Below are positions 16,253 to 24,536 of a stretch of 38,582 nucleotides of DNA, piece by piece. The stretch spans positions 1 through 38,582 of the forward strand of contig JAPMTX010000152.1 in NCBI GenBank assembly GCA_026552855.1. The letters are read 5' to 3'. The position numbers and the translations under genes are program-made. Each line of letters starts with the position of its first letter. Positions within the stretch are counted from its first letter, which is position 1. This stretch comes from Candidatus Methanoperedens sp. (GTDB lineage Archaea; Halobacteriota; Methanosarcinia; Methanosarcinales; Methanoperedenaceae). The notes under the pieces are model-generated. The model was not told the origin of the DNA and did not search any database. It saw only the letters and a program-made list of their open reading frames with translations.

Positions 16253-18037
16253 ATGAGTCTAACTCGCCGCAGATTTGTGGGAATGTGTGCAAAGGCAGGG
16301 CTTCTGGCAGGAGGGATAGGGCTGGCTGGATGCCTGGAGAAGGGACAGAATACCGCAGCGCAGAGTGCGCAGAATGTAACAGCTCAGGAAAAGCTCCCTG
16401 AGGTGAAAGGTAATTTTATTACAGGCGAATCGGGTGGGGATGCTGAGACACTGAACTGGATACTTGCTGCAGACGCGTCCTCTTTAGGCTATATAAACCT
16501 TACAATGGATGGACTCATAGCCTACGATAATAAGTACAATATCCTTCGTAGATGGCTAAAAAATGATGTAAAGGCTTCAGATGACGGTTTGACCTATACT
16601 GTTGTGCTCAGGGATGATCTTGAATGGGGCGATGGAAAGCCAGTGACTTCTGATGATTTTGTATATACCATGAAGAACATTATGTTCGCAGATTGGTTGG
16701 CATACCCTTATGCAGGAGACTGGAAAGAAGAAGTGGATGGGAAAACGGTCTTCGTGGAGCCAAGGGTTGAGAATGAGACTACCTTCAGCATCATGCGAAA
16801 GACAGTAAACCCGGAATTCCTGTACACAGTAACAGATTTACTGGTGTACCCGAAGCATATAGTATCAAATTATGAAGGCAAAGTGAAAGAATTTACCCAG
16901 GCTCCTGAGCTTAATAATCTCTCCTATACGGGGAACCTGGGGCCGTATAAATTCAAAGAATGGGTACGGAGCGATAAATTCGTCGTTGAACGGAATCCGG
17001 ATTATTACCTTGGCAGGGAAAAGGGTGAACCGTATTTTGAAACATATACCGTAAAGATATTCGGCTCGTCTGCCGCAAGGCATGCTGCCATGGAAGCAGG
17101 GGATATTACTTCTACAGATATCGACCCTGAACAGGTAAAGAAGTTCAAGGAAATGAAAGGTTTGGTCGTGCATACCATCCCGACGGCACAATACAGGATA
17201 ATGCAGTATAACATGCGGGATAACGGCTGGCAGGGTTTGAAGGATAAAAAGGTAAGACAGGCTATCTCTATGGCCGTAAGCAAAGAAGCGATAGTCAACC
17301 AGATACATCTCGGCTTTGGTGAGCCTGCTTTCAGCTTTATACCAAAAACATCTCCGTGGTTTGTAGAAGAAGGGCTCATGAAACTTGGGGTAGGAGAGCT
17401 CTATAATAAGGATAGAGCCCTGGAACTCTTACTTGATGCTGGGTATGGAGTAAAAAAAGACGGGAAGATTCAATTAAGGGATAAGAACGGAAGCCAGATT
17501 AAGTTAAAGCTGATAACCAGTACCGGAAGCAAAGTCAATGAATCTACAGCCCTTTTTGTTAAACAGGAGCTTGGAAATCTGGGAATGGATGCTGAGGTAA
17601 AGCTTGTTCCCTGGGAGGTTATGCTTCGGAAATATTACCTGAACAAAGTACCGGGAAGCGACCAGCAGCCCGGATATAATAACGGGCAGAAGGCAGTGAG
17701 CGAAGAAAACTGGGATCTTATCATCGCGGGACATAGCGTTGATTCTCTTCAGCCTTCAGGCAGCTCGATTTTTTATGCTTCCGATGGCGGCTTGAACATG
17801 TATGGTTACTCAAATAAGAGGGTAGATGAACTGTTTGCAAAAATCCGTACGAAGGAAGCTCTCGATAAAGAAACTCGAAGGCAGATGTACGGAGAGCTGT
17901 CACGTATATTGTCAGAAGATCAGCCCGTTGATTTTATGGCTTTCCCTGCTAAGAATATAGCTTATAAGGATAGTGTGAAGGGAATTGATCCGGGCGTAGC
18001 GATAGGATATAATTATTATGAGTGGTATTTTGAATAA
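16253..18037 (+). CDS. ABC importer solute-binding lipoprotein (Opp/Dpp/Nik family 5), Tat-exported
   Basis: This is the extracytoplasmic binding component of a peptide- or nickel-type importer (SBP_bac_5). At 594 residues it is in the family range. The N-terminus carries a twin-arginine motif TRRRFVG (residues 4-10), a hydrophobic stretch and the lipobox LAGC with Cys27, so it is probably folded before export and lipid-anchored. DGLTYTVVLRDDLEWGDGKPVTSDDFVYT is the usual family signature region (about residues 105-135). The ATG at 16253 is preferred over TTG 16229 because it gives a standard Tat signal. Substrate (peptide, nickel or other) cannot be read from the sequence. It precedes its permeases by 83 bp. 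Confidence 0.88.
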   Translation: MSLTRRRFVGMCAKAGLLAGGIGLAGCLEKGQNTAAQSAQNVTAQEKLPEVKGNFITGESGGDAETLNWILAADASSLGYINLTMDGLIAYDNKYNILRRWLKNDVKASDDGLTYTVVLRDDLEWGDGKPVTSDDFVYTMKNIMFADWLAYPYAGDWKEEVDGKTVFVEPRVENETTFSIMRKTVNPEFLYTVTDLLVYPKHIVSNYEGKVKEFTQAPELNNLSYTGNLGPYKFKEWVRSDKFVVERNPDYYLGREKGEPYFETYTVKIFGSSAARHAAMEAGDITSTDIDPEQVKKFKEMKGLVVHTIPTAQYRIMQYNMRDNGWQGLKDKKVRQAISMAVSKEAIVNQIHLGFGEPAFSFIPKTSPWFVEEGLMKLGVGELYNKDRALELLLDAGYGVKKDGKIQLRDKNGSQIKLKLITSTGSKVNESTALFVKQELGNLGMDAEVKLVPWEVMLRKYYLNKVPGSDQQPGYNNGQKAVSEENWDLIIAGHSVDSLQPSGSSIFYASDGGLNMYGYSNKRVDELFAKIRTKEALDKETRRQMYGELSRILSEDQPVDFMAFPAKNIAYKDSVKGIDPGVAIGYNYYEWYFE

Positions 18038-18085
18038 GAGGATTACACCTTCGCATTGAATCTTGCCTATCAAACCCTGCGCCAA

Positions 18086-18096
18086 CTTTAAAATAA
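18086..18096 (+). promoter_or_regulatory. Putative separate promoter for the permease/ATPase genes
   Basis: CTTTAAAATAA (18086-18096) lies about 27-30 bp before the dppB-like ATG at 18121, which lacks a Shine-Dalgarno. A near-leaderless transcript starting around 18117 is plausible, so the four membrane and ATPase genes may be expressed apart from the binding protein. Confidence 0.4.
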
Positions 18097-18120
18097 CCCC
18101 ACACCAATATAACTCACCAC

Positions 18121-19083
18121 ATGAAAAAAGGCTACATCGCCGAGCGCCTCCTCTACACCCTGCTGATAGCCTGGGGCGTCATGACCGCCACTTTCATTAT
18201 CCTCAGGATAGGTCCGGGTTCACCAGCCGACAGGTACATCGCAAACCTGGGCGCAGGACACAATGTCACGCAGGTCGCGGCTGCGATAGAAGCGAGATAC
18301 GGGTTTGATAAGCCGCTCTACGAGCAGTATTTTGAGTACATGGGCTCACTCCTGCGCGGGGATTGGGGATGGTCATTTTCTACTTCAATGCCCGTTATTG
18401 AGCTTATCAAAACCCACTGGGTGTATTCCTTCCAGCTCATCCTCCTCTCCTCGATCCTCGCCATCCTCCTGGGCATACTGATAGGCATATACTCAGCCGT
18501 CAAAAAGGGCACGAAAGCGGATCATATCGCCACGTTCTTCTCTTTTATCGGCATCTCCATCCCCAATTTCTGGCTTGGCATAATGCTAATTCTGATATTC
18601 TCAGTCAGGCTGGGATGGTTCCAGACGTATTACGATACGGGATTGCCCACGTTCTCCCTGGCGAACCTGAAAGCTCTTGTGCTTCCGGTCGTGACCCTCG
18701 GCACAGGGATGGTGGCAGGCTACAGCAGGTACGTGAGGTCTTCGATGCTTGAGAACCTGCGCAAGGATTTTGTCAGGACCGCCCGCGCCAAAGGGCTGCC
18801 TGAGCATGTAGTTATCGGAAAGCACGTGTTCAGGAACGCTCTGCTGCCGATAGTTACGATATTCATGTGGGATATGAGCGCGATAGTTTTCGGCGGCGCA
18901 TACCTTACAGAAGTGATATTCGGGATACCGGGGCTTGGCAGGATATCCTTTAACGCAATATTTGCGGATGATTATGCGGTGGTCGTGGCAGTCACCCTGA
19001 TAGGAGCATTTGTTACCCTGCTCTTCAATCTCATTACGGATATTGCATATACGCAGCTTGATCCCAGGATTAAATACGATTGA
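18121..19083 (+). CDS. ABC importer permease, DppB/OppB type
   Basis: First transmembrane subunit of the importer. The 320-residue protein begins AERLLYTLLIAWGVMTATFIILRIGPG, the standard OppB/DppB N-terminus, and contains about six membrane helices, the FRNALLPIVT end of the EAA loop that contacts the ATPases (preceded by ARAKGLPEHVVIGKH), and a C-terminal DPRIKYD. Subunits B, C, D and F follow in order with almost no gaps. It ends 1 nt before the next start. Confidence 0.92.
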   Translation: MKKGYIAERLLYTLLIAWGVMTATFIILRIGPGSPADRYIANLGAGHNVTQVAAAIEARYGFDKPLYEQYFEYMGSLLRGDWGWSFSTSMPVIELIKTHWVYSFQLILLSSILAILLGILIGIYSAVKKGTKADHIATFFSFIGISIPNFWLGIMLILIFSVRLGWFQTYYDTGLPTFSLANLKALVLPVVTLGTGMVAGYSRYVRSSMLENLRKDFVRTARAKGLPEHVVIGKHVFRNALLPIVTIFMWDMSAIVFGGAYLTEVIFGIPGLGRISFNAIFADDYAVVVAVTLIGAFVTLLFNLITDIAYTQLDPRIKYD

Positions 19084-19084
19084 T

Positions 19085-19987
19085 ATGATCATAGAAAAAC
19101 ACCACTGGGAAAAGATAAAAGACAATAAACTTGCAGTTCTGGGGCTTCTATTCATAATCCTATTGTTCGTAACTGCTATTCTCGGTCCCTTCCTGACCAG
19201 AGACCCGAATGAGATCAATTTTAACGACAAAAACCTCCCGCCTGTGGGCTTCAGTACCGAGCAATCTGTGTACAACATAAAAATGCAGGAGCTTGAGGTC
19301 ACGGAGAAAAAAGGTAGCTGGGAACATCCTCTGGGTACGGACGACAAGGGAAGGGATATGCTTGCAATGCTTGTTTCAGGTGCGCGGGTGTCGCTTGAAG
19401 TAGGCTTCCTTGCCACAGGCATAGCGATACTGATCGGGACATTGATAGGCGTTGTATCTGCATATTTCGGCGGCTGGATCGATAACCTTCTCATGAGGTT
19501 CACGGATGTGATAATGACATTCCCCTTCTTCCTTCTGCTCGTATTGATAGTCTACATGTACGGCGCGAACATGATTTTTGTGATACTCGCTATCGGTCTC
19601 ACGGGCTGGACGGGTACGGCGAGGCTTGTGCGCAGCGAAGTCCTCTCTTTGCGAACACTGGATTTCGTAACAGCCTCAAAAGCCCTGGGAGCAAGCGATC
19701 CCCATATTATCCTCCGCCACCTGGTCCCAAACACCATGAGTTCTATAATAGTCATAGCCACGCTCTCCATCCCAGGTGTGATCCTTGCAGAGGCTGCTCT
19801 CTCGTTTATAGGTCTTGGGGACCCGGCAGTGACAAGCTGGGGAAAGGTGCTGAACGCTGGTCAGGACAGTCTCGTAACGACGTGGTGGGTGGCGGTTGAG
19901 CCTGGAATAATTCTCTTCATGACAGTTCTTGCTTTTAACTTCCTGGGAGATGGTCTGAGGGATGCACTTGACCCGAAAAGTGAATGA
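19085..19987 (+). CDS. ABC importer permease, DppC/OppC type
   Basis: Second transmembrane subunit. The start ATG 19085 (MIIEKHHWEKIKDNKLAVLG) is chosen because it fits the family's N-terminus. The frame remains open upstream into dppB. The 300-residue protein shows HPLGTDDKGRDMLAMLVSGARVSL, the DppC hallmark, the EAA loop ASKALGASDPHIILRHLVPNT and the C-terminal NFLGDGLRDALDPK. It overlaps the ATPase gene by 26 nt. Confidence 0.92.
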   Translation: MIIEKHHWEKIKDNKLAVLGLLFIILLFVTAILGPFLTRDPNEINFNDKNLPPVGFSTEQSVYNIKMQELEVTEKKGSWEHPLGTDDKGRDMLAMLVSGARVSLEVGFLATGIAILIGTLIGVVSAYFGGWIDNLLMRFTDVIMTFPFFLLLVLIVYMYGANMIFVILAIGLTGWTGTARLVRSEVLSLRTLDFVTASKALGASDPHIILRHLVPNTMSSIIVIATLSIPGVILAEAALSFIGLGDPAVTSWGKVLNAGQDSLVTTWWVAVEPGIILFMTVLAFNFLGDGLRDALDPKSE

Positions 19988-20942
19988 TGCGGTGCTCTGC
20001 GTCAGGAACCTTAAGACCTGTTTCTTTACGAAAAAAGGCGAGGTAGCGGCTGTTGACGATGTCTCGTTTGACCTTGAGCGGGGAGAGATACTGTGCATTA
20101 TCGGTGAATCAGGCTCAGGCAAGACAGCTACCGCTCTTTCGATTTTAAGGTTGATAGAGAAGCCGGGGGCTATTGTCTCAGGCAGTATTTTATTTAACGG
20201 GACAGACATCACGAAATTATCAGAGAAGGAAATGCGGGACCTGCGCGGGAATAAAATATCCATGATCTTCCAGGACGCTTCATCCTCACTGAACCCGGTG
20301 CTGCGGATAGGGGAGCAGATAACCGAATCCCTTGTTCAGCATCTCAAACTGGGTAAAAAACAGGCAAGAGAAAGGGCGGTCGAGCTTCTGGCTTCAACAG
20401 GCATACCACAGCCTGAGGAGCGCTTTGATGAGTATCCGCACCAGTTCTCAGGCGGCATGAAGCAGAGGGTAATTATAGCGATGGCGCTATCGTGCAATCC
20501 CGAAGTGCTTATCGCAGATGAGCCGACAACAGCCCTGGATGTGACCGTACAGGCGCAGATACTCGATATATTCAAGGAATTAAAAAACAGCACCTCAATA
20601 CTGTACATAACCCACGACCTGGGGGTAGTCTCTGAGATCGCTGACAGGATAATAGTCATGTACGCGGGGAAATTCCTTGAGAGCGGAGATGCGAAGGAGG
20701 TATTGATCAATCCAAAGCATCCATATACACAGGGATTGGTCAACTGCCTGCCCTCTGGAAAAAGCAAAGGGAAACTTGTCTCCATCCAGGGCAGCATACC
20801 GGATCTGATCGACCTGCCTGGGGGCTGCGTATTCTGCCCCAGGTGCCCTGACGCGATGGAAATATGCAGAAAAGAGATGCCCTCCGAGGCGCGGATTTCG
20901 GATAAGCATTCTGTGAGGTGCCATCTGTACGGCTCTGCTTGA
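19962..20942 (+). CDS. ABC importer ATPase, DppD/OppD type
   Basis: First nucleotide-binding subunit, 326 residues. It shows Walker A GESGSGKT (about residues 49-56), the Q-loop in MIFQDASSSLNP, signature FSGGMKQR, Walker B VLIADEPTTALD and the switch His in ITHDLGV. The C-terminal oligopeptide-transporter extension holds cysteines in GCVFCPRCPDAMEIC and SVRCH, the pattern associated with an Fe-S-like site in this family. The start ATG lies inside the dppC end, indicating coupled translation. Confidence 0.93.
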   Translation: MHLTRKVNDAVLCVRNLKTCFFTKKGEVAAVDDVSFDLERGEILCIIGESGSGKTATALSILRLIEKPGAIVSGSILFNGTDITKLSEKEMRDLRGNKISMIFQDASSSLNPVLRIGEQITESLVQHLKLGKKQARERAVELLASTGIPQPEERFDEYPHQFSGGMKQRVIIAMALSCNPEVLIADEPTTALDVTVQAQILDIFKELKNSTSILYITHDLGVVSEIADRIIVMYAGKFLESGDAKEVLINPKHPYTQGLVNCLPSGKSKGKLVSIQGSIPDLIDLPGGCVFCPRCPDAMEICRKEMPSEARISDKHSVRCHLYGSA

Positions 20943-20943
20943 A

Positions 20944-21867
20944 GTGACCGACCTGAGAAAATATTATCCCCTGACCCGGGGTTTTCTCTACTCAAGGATT
21001 GCCGGGGAGGTAAAAGCAGTAGATGGTATATCTTTTTGCATCAGTAAAGGCGAAACCCTTGGTCTTGTTGGGGAATCTGGGTGCGGCAAGTCTACACTGG
21101 GAAGAACCATTATCAGGCTGGAAGAGCCGACATCAGGTAAAATCATGTACAATGGAACCGACATTTCAAGCCTTGACAGGAGGAATCTGAAATGGTTCAG
21201 GAAGGAGGCGCAGATTATTTTTCAGGACCCTCATTCAAGCCTTGACCCGAGGATGACAGCAGGCGATTCCATAGGAGAGGCGCTTGGCATCCATGGTATC
21301 AAAGGGGATACTTCAAGTGTTGCAGAGCTGCTTGAAAAAGTGGGGCTTCCGACTGATTTTGCCTTGCGATACCCTCATGAGCTCAGTGGAGGGCAGAAGC
21401 AAAGGATAGGCATCGCACGGGCACTGGCAGTTCAGCCAAAGCTTATTATCGCTGATGAACCTGTGAGCGCGCTTGATATCTCGGTCCAGGCTCAGGTTCT
21501 TAACCTGCTCATGGACCTGCAGAGGGAGTACAGCCTGACACTTCTCTTTATAGCTCACAATCTCTCTGTTATACGGCACATAGCGGACAGGGTGGCTGTC
21601 ATGTACCTCGGAAAGCTCGTGGAGCAGGGGAGCAGCGATGATGTATTCAACAACCCTTTCCACCCGTACACCCGGGCGCTGTTATCCGCTATCCCGGGGA
21701 AGAACGCTGGACGGGTACCGCTTCAGGGGGAAGTTCCCTCCCCGGTAAATCCTCCGAAAGGTTGCAGGTTCCATACGCGCTGCCCGAAAAGCATGAAGGT
21801 ATGCGAAGGTGTCGAACCTCAGGTCAGCGGGACTGGCCATATGGTAGCCTGCCATCTGTATAAATAA
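20944..21867 (+). CDS. ABC importer ATPase, DppF/OppF type
   Basis: Second nucleotide-binding subunit, about 307 residues. Walker A GESGCGKS, IIFQDPHSSLDPRM, signature LSGGQKQR, Walker B LIIADEPVSALD and IAHNLSV are all intact, followed by the C-terminal block GCRFHTRCPKSMKVC. The start is taken as GTG 20944, one base after the upstream stop. The family usually has two or three more residues (LLEV), so a CTG at 20935 is an alternative. No Shine-Dalgarno is close, suggesting coupling to dppD. Confidence 0.9.
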   Translation: MTDLRKYYPLTRGFLYSRIAGEVKAVDGISFCISKGETLGLVGESGCGKSTLGRTIIRLEEPTSGKIMYNGTDISSLDRRNLKWFRKEAQIIFQDPHSSLDPRMTAGDSIGEALGIHGIKGDTSSVAELLEKVGLPTDFALRYPHELSGGQKQRIGIARALAVQPKLIIADEPVSALDISVQAQVLNLLMDLQREYSLTLLFIAHNLSVIRHIADRVAVMYLGKLVEQGSSDDVFNNPFHPYTRALLSAIPGKNAGRVPLQGEVPSPVNPPKGCRFHTRCPKSMKVCEGVEPQVSGTGHMVACHLYK

Positions 21868-21882
21868 GGAGGCTTTTCGCAG

Positions 21883-21914
21883 ATAATTTACAAATAAATT
21901 ATTATCTTATTTTA
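21883..21914 (+). terminator. Weak AT hairpin after the importer operon
   Basis: ATAATTT (21883-21889) and AAATTAT (21896-21902) form a 7-bp AT-only stem with a 6-nt loop, followed by T-rich sequence. It is a possible transcription end, with low stability. Confidence 0.3.
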
Positions 21915-21923
21915 TGAGTTAAG

Positions 21924-21935
21924 TTTAAATATAAT
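21924..21935 (+). promoter_or_regulatory. TATA-like promoter of amt-glnK
   Basis: TTTAAATATAAT at 21924-21935 is a strong archaeal TATA-box candidate. A start site near 21955 would leave a leader of about 30 nt containing AAGGTGA, the ribosome-binding site for amt. Confidence 0.5.
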
Positions 21936-21986
21936 CAAATATACAGTGGGTATCCGTGTGCCTGGTAAGGCTTGGAAGGTGAAATG

Positions 21987-22991
21987 ATGGAACTCAAAGA
22001 ATTCATGAGTGATTCAAAGTGCTTTTTACTGGCACTGGTACTGTTTCTGATACTGGCTGACGGCGTTTATGCGGCAGAAGAGGTAAAAATAGATACAGGC
22101 GACACAGCATGGATCCTGATAAGCACAGCCCTCGTGATGCTGATGATCCCTGCCGTGGGATTGTTCTACGGCGGCATGGTGCGCCGCAAGAACGCTCTCT
22201 CAACCATAATGCTGAGTTTTACCATACTCGCCCTGATAAGCGTGCAGTGGGTGCTCTTCGGCTACAGCCTGGCGTTCGGTCCAGACAGGGGAGGCATAAT
22301 CGGGAGTCTTGACTGGCTCGGGTTAAACGGTGTGGGTCAGCAGCCGAACGCAGATTACGCGGCTACTGTCCCTGGTCTGGCGTTCATGATGTTCCAGGCT
22401 ATGTTCGCAGTAATAACCGTGGCGTTAATCACAGGCGCGTTCGTTGAGCGCATCAAGTTCAGCGCTTTCCTTGTATTCTCCTTGCTCTGGGCTACATTAG
22501 TATACGACCCGATAGCTCACTGGGTCTGGGGCGTCGGAGGATGGCTTCGCAGCCTTGGCACGCTTGATTTCACTGGCGGCACCGTGGTGCATGTGAGCTC
22601 TGGCATCTCAGCACTTGCTATTGCCCTTGTGATAGGCGCTTTAGCTGCGGTGTTCAGCTACCATGCGATGCTGTTCAGGATGAAGCGCAACGTGGATGAA
22701 TCCCTTGATGTCTGGGCGTGCCACGGCATTGGCGGGACCTGGGGCGCTATCGCCACCGGCATATTCGCCACTACGCTTGTTAATCCCGCAGGCGCGAACG
22801 GCTTGCTTTACGGGAATGCAGGACAGCTACTGATCCAGATAGCAGCGGTTGGCGTGACGTGGATATACGCATTCGTAGTAACGTTCGTACTTGCAAAGCT
22901 CATAGATGCGACCATAGGGCTTCGCGTCCGCGAGGAAGAGGAAGCGGTCGGTCTGGATATCGCGCAGCATGCCGAGAAGGCTTATGCATGA
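21987..22991 (+). CDS. amt: Ammonium transporter Amt with a large internal deletion
   Basis: An Amt/Rh channel homologue of about 334 residues, roughly 100 shorter than normal. The signal-like N-terminus ends near VYAAEE. Helices 1-5 are intact, including [16 protein letters not shown] and the pore-His region [21 protein letters not shown]. The next residues, [12 protein letters not shown], belong to helix 9. The usual KR-G...PHN...LLWFGWFGFNAGSA...GAxSGAxAGLxxITPAxGFV section (helices 6-8 and part of 9) is absent. The second pore His ([10 protein letters not shown]) and the C-terminal [14 protein letters not shown] are present. The frame is uninterrupted. Start is ATG 21987 (or 21984), behind AAGGTGA. 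Transport function is doubtful. Confidence 0.85.
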   Translation: MELKEFMSDSKCFLLALVLFLILADGVYAAEEVKIDTGDTAWILISTALVMLMIPAVGLFYGGMVRRKNALSTIMLSFTILALISVQWVLFGYSLAFGPDRGGIIGSLDWLGLNGVGQQPNADYAATVPGLAFMMFQAMFAVITVALITGAFVERIKFSAFLVFSLLWATLVYDPIAHWVWGVGGWLRSLGTLDFTGGTVVHVSSGISALAIALVIGALAAVFSYHAMLFRMKRNVDESLDVWACHGIGGTWGAIATGIFATTLVNPAGANGLLYGNAGQLLIQIAAVGVTWIYAFVVTFVLAKLIDATIGLRVREEEEAVGLDIAQHAEKAYA

Positions 22992-23001
22992 GGTGACCAA
23001 A

Positions 23002-23355
23002 ATGAAGAAAATAGAAGCAATAATAAGACCTGAGAACCTGGATACTGTCCGGGCAGCGCTTGAGGAAAAAGGAATCATAAGCATGACCGTTGCCGAGGTG
23101 CAGGGGCGCGGACGCCAGAAAGGCATCTGTTTGCAGTGGCGTGCGGGCGAATATTGCGTCGAGTTCCTGCCGAAGCTAAAGCTGGACATGATAGTGGACG
23201 ACGAGAATGTAGAACCCGCGATAGCAGCGATCACCCAGGCAGCAAAGACAGGACAGAATGGCAATGGCAAGAACGGCGACGGCAAGATATTCATATATCC
23301 CGTTGAGCAGGTCGTACGTGTCAGCACGGGCGAGCGCGGAAAGGAAGCCATATAA
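23002..23355 (+). CDS. glnK: PII signalling protein GlnK with an expanded B-loop
   Basis: A PII regulator normally senses ATP/ADP and 2-oxoglutarate and plugs Amt. The 117-residue protein starts MKKIEAIIRPENLDTV, has the T-loop GRGRQKG...GEYCVEFLPK, and ends with YPVEQVVRVSTGERGKEAI. The T-loop Tyr that is uridylylated in enterobacteria is Trp here, as expected where no such modification occurs. The B-loop, normally TGxxGDGKIF, is TGQNGNGKNGDGKIF, five residues longer because of a 15-bp tandem duplication (23257-23271, 23272-23286). ATG 23002 is chosen by family length, and GAGGTGA lies just upstream. It follows amt by 10 nt in the usual order. Confidence 0.93.
   Translation: MKKIEAIIRPENLDTVRAALEEKGIISMTVAEVQGRGRQKGICLQWRAGEYCVEFLPKLKLDMIVDDENVEPAIAAITQAAKTGQNGNGKNGDGKIFIYPVEQVVRVSTGERGKEAI
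23257..23286 (+). repeat. 15-bp tandem duplication inside glnK (NGNGK-NGDGK)
   Basis: Bases 23257-23271 and 23272-23286 match at 12 of 15 positions and encode NGNGK and NGDGK. The second copy is the conserved ATP-binding B-loop. The first is the insertion relative to the usual PII sequence. Confidence 0.75.
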
Positions 23356-23378
23356 ATCCGGCTTCCCGTTCCTTTTTT
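23343..23378 (+). terminator. Hairpin plus T-run after glnK
   Basis: GGAAGCC (23343-23349) pairs with GGCTTCC (23360-23366) and the stem can extend with flanking GGAA/TTCC. A run of six T follows at 23373-23378. The stop codon of glnK lies in the loop. It is a plausible terminator for amt-glnK and possibly for the convergent arsM. Confidence 0.6.
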
Positions 23379-23393
23379 AATTGCTCTATCGCT

Positions 23394-24218
23394 CTATTTC
23401 TTACCCTGTACCCTGATACTGACGACCGATTCGGCAATACCTTTTAATGCTCTGTCCGGGATGTTAAAATCCTCGATTATCGCCTTGGCTGTGGGGTCAT
23501 TAGCCATACGATCGACCGGATAATGGGTTTCGTCCATTACTTTTACATCCCTGAACCCTGCGTCTCTTATCGCCTTCAGGTACTCATCCCTCATTACCGC
23601 GCCTGTGAGGCAACCGATATACGCCTCGACTGAATCCCTTATGGACTCCGGAAGCTCCTTCAGCAGGACAAGGTCTGATATCATAAGCCTCCCGCCCGGC
23701 TTCAGCACCCTGAACGCCTCTTTGAAAACCCGCCCTTTATCGGGCGCGAGGTTGATGACGCAGTTTGAGATGACAGCATCCACTGAGTTATCAGCAGCCG
23801 GCAGGTTCTCTATCTCTCCGAGCCTGAACTCCACGTTCGTATAGTTCCCTTTCCTTGCATTCCCCCTGGCTTTATCTATCATCTCAGGAGTCATATCCAC
23901 GCCGATGACTTTTCCGCTCTTTCCGACCTTGTTTGCTGCAAGCAGGCAATCGAACCCGGCGCCTGAGCCGAGATCGAGTACGGTCTCCCCTTCCCTGAGA
24001 GATGCAAGAGCAATGGGATTCCCGCACCCAAGACCGAGGTTTGCGCCTTCAGGGACTGAGCCCAGCTCCTCATCCCCGTATCCTATCATCCTGCTGATGT
24101 CCTCTGCCCTGCTGGCGTTCCCGCAGCAATTAGTAATAGGAGCGCAGCAGGAGCTTTCCTTTCTGGCTATTCTGGCATAGCCTTCCCTTACTACTTTCTT
24201 TACATCTTCCTCTTTCAT
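23394..24218 (-). CDS. arsM: Arsenite methyltransferase
   Basis: This SAM-dependent enzyme methylates As(III). The 274-residue protein has the SAM motif VLDLGSGAGFD (residues 80-90) and all three conserved arsenic-binding cysteines: Cys65 (GLGCGNP), Cys153 (SNCVINL) and Cys203 (GCLTGAV). MISDLVLLKELPE is a further family block. An N-terminal double-cysteine motif SCCAPITNCC (residues 23-32) precedes the catalytic domain. The same pattern recurs in the gene just upstream, 14 bp away and probably co-transcribed. A role in arsenic detoxification is likely. No arsR or arsenite pump is seen in the window. Confidence 0.9.
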   Translation of the reverse strand: MKEEDVKKVVREGYARIARKESSCCAPITNCCGNASRAEDISRMIGYGDEELGSVPEGANLGLGCGNPIALASLREGETVLDLGSGAGFDCLLAANKVGKSGKVIGVDMTPEMIDKARGNARKGNYTNVEFRLGEIENLPAADNSVDAVISNCVINLAPDKGRVFKEAFRVLKPGGRLMISDLVLLKELPESIRDSVEAYIGCLTGAVMRDEYLKAIRDAGFRDVKVMDETHYPVDRMANDPTAKAIIEDFNIPDRALKGIAESVVSIRVQGKK

Positions 24219-24232
24219 TCTTATACCTCCTC

Positions 24233-24505
24233 TTATTTCTCAAGTATGTCCTTCATGACAGGTCCGAGCATGCCTTTTACTATCTCAGCGAGCTTTTCGA
24301 CCTTGATCAGAGAGATGCAGCATACTTCGCCGTCCTTTTCAAAGCTTATAACTGCGAGCTTGTCCCCGGCGCGTATATCCGCCTTCTCTCTTATTTCCTT
24401 GGGGAGCACCGTCTGACCTCTCTCGTCCACGGTTATTACGGATTCAACCTTGCAACAGCCCATTTCAGGTGAGCAGCAGGATTTAGTTTCGTCTCTTTTT
24501 GCCAT
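24233..24505 (-). CDS. AbrB/SpoVT-type small DNA-binding protein with Cys-rich N-terminus
   Basis: This 90-residue protein has an AbrB/MazE-type swapped-hairpin domain (about residues 20-66: ESVITVDERGQTVLPKEIRE then IRAGDKLAVISF), preceded by SCCSPEMGCC at residues 9-18 and another CC at residues 62-63. It ends in an amphipathic helix. Small AbrB-fold proteins of this form are annotated in databases as HgcAB-associated (from memory), but hgcA and hgcB are not in this window. ATG 24505 (MAKRDETK) is preferred over TTG 24523. It is the first gene of a probable operon with arsM and could be a metal- or metalloid-responsive regulator, which is inference. Confidence 0.75.
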   Translation of the reverse strand: MAKRDETKSCCSPEMGCCKVESVITVDERGQTVLPKEIREKADIRAGDKLAVISFEKDGEVCCISLIKVEKLAEIVKGMLGPVMKDILEK

Positions 24506-24536
24506 TTTAATCACTATGATCAATAAGATTGGGTTC

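Noticed and set aside
18601-19503. 300-codon open frame on the minus strand over the permease genes
   Set aside because: Antisense to conserved ABC permease genes; no family similarity.
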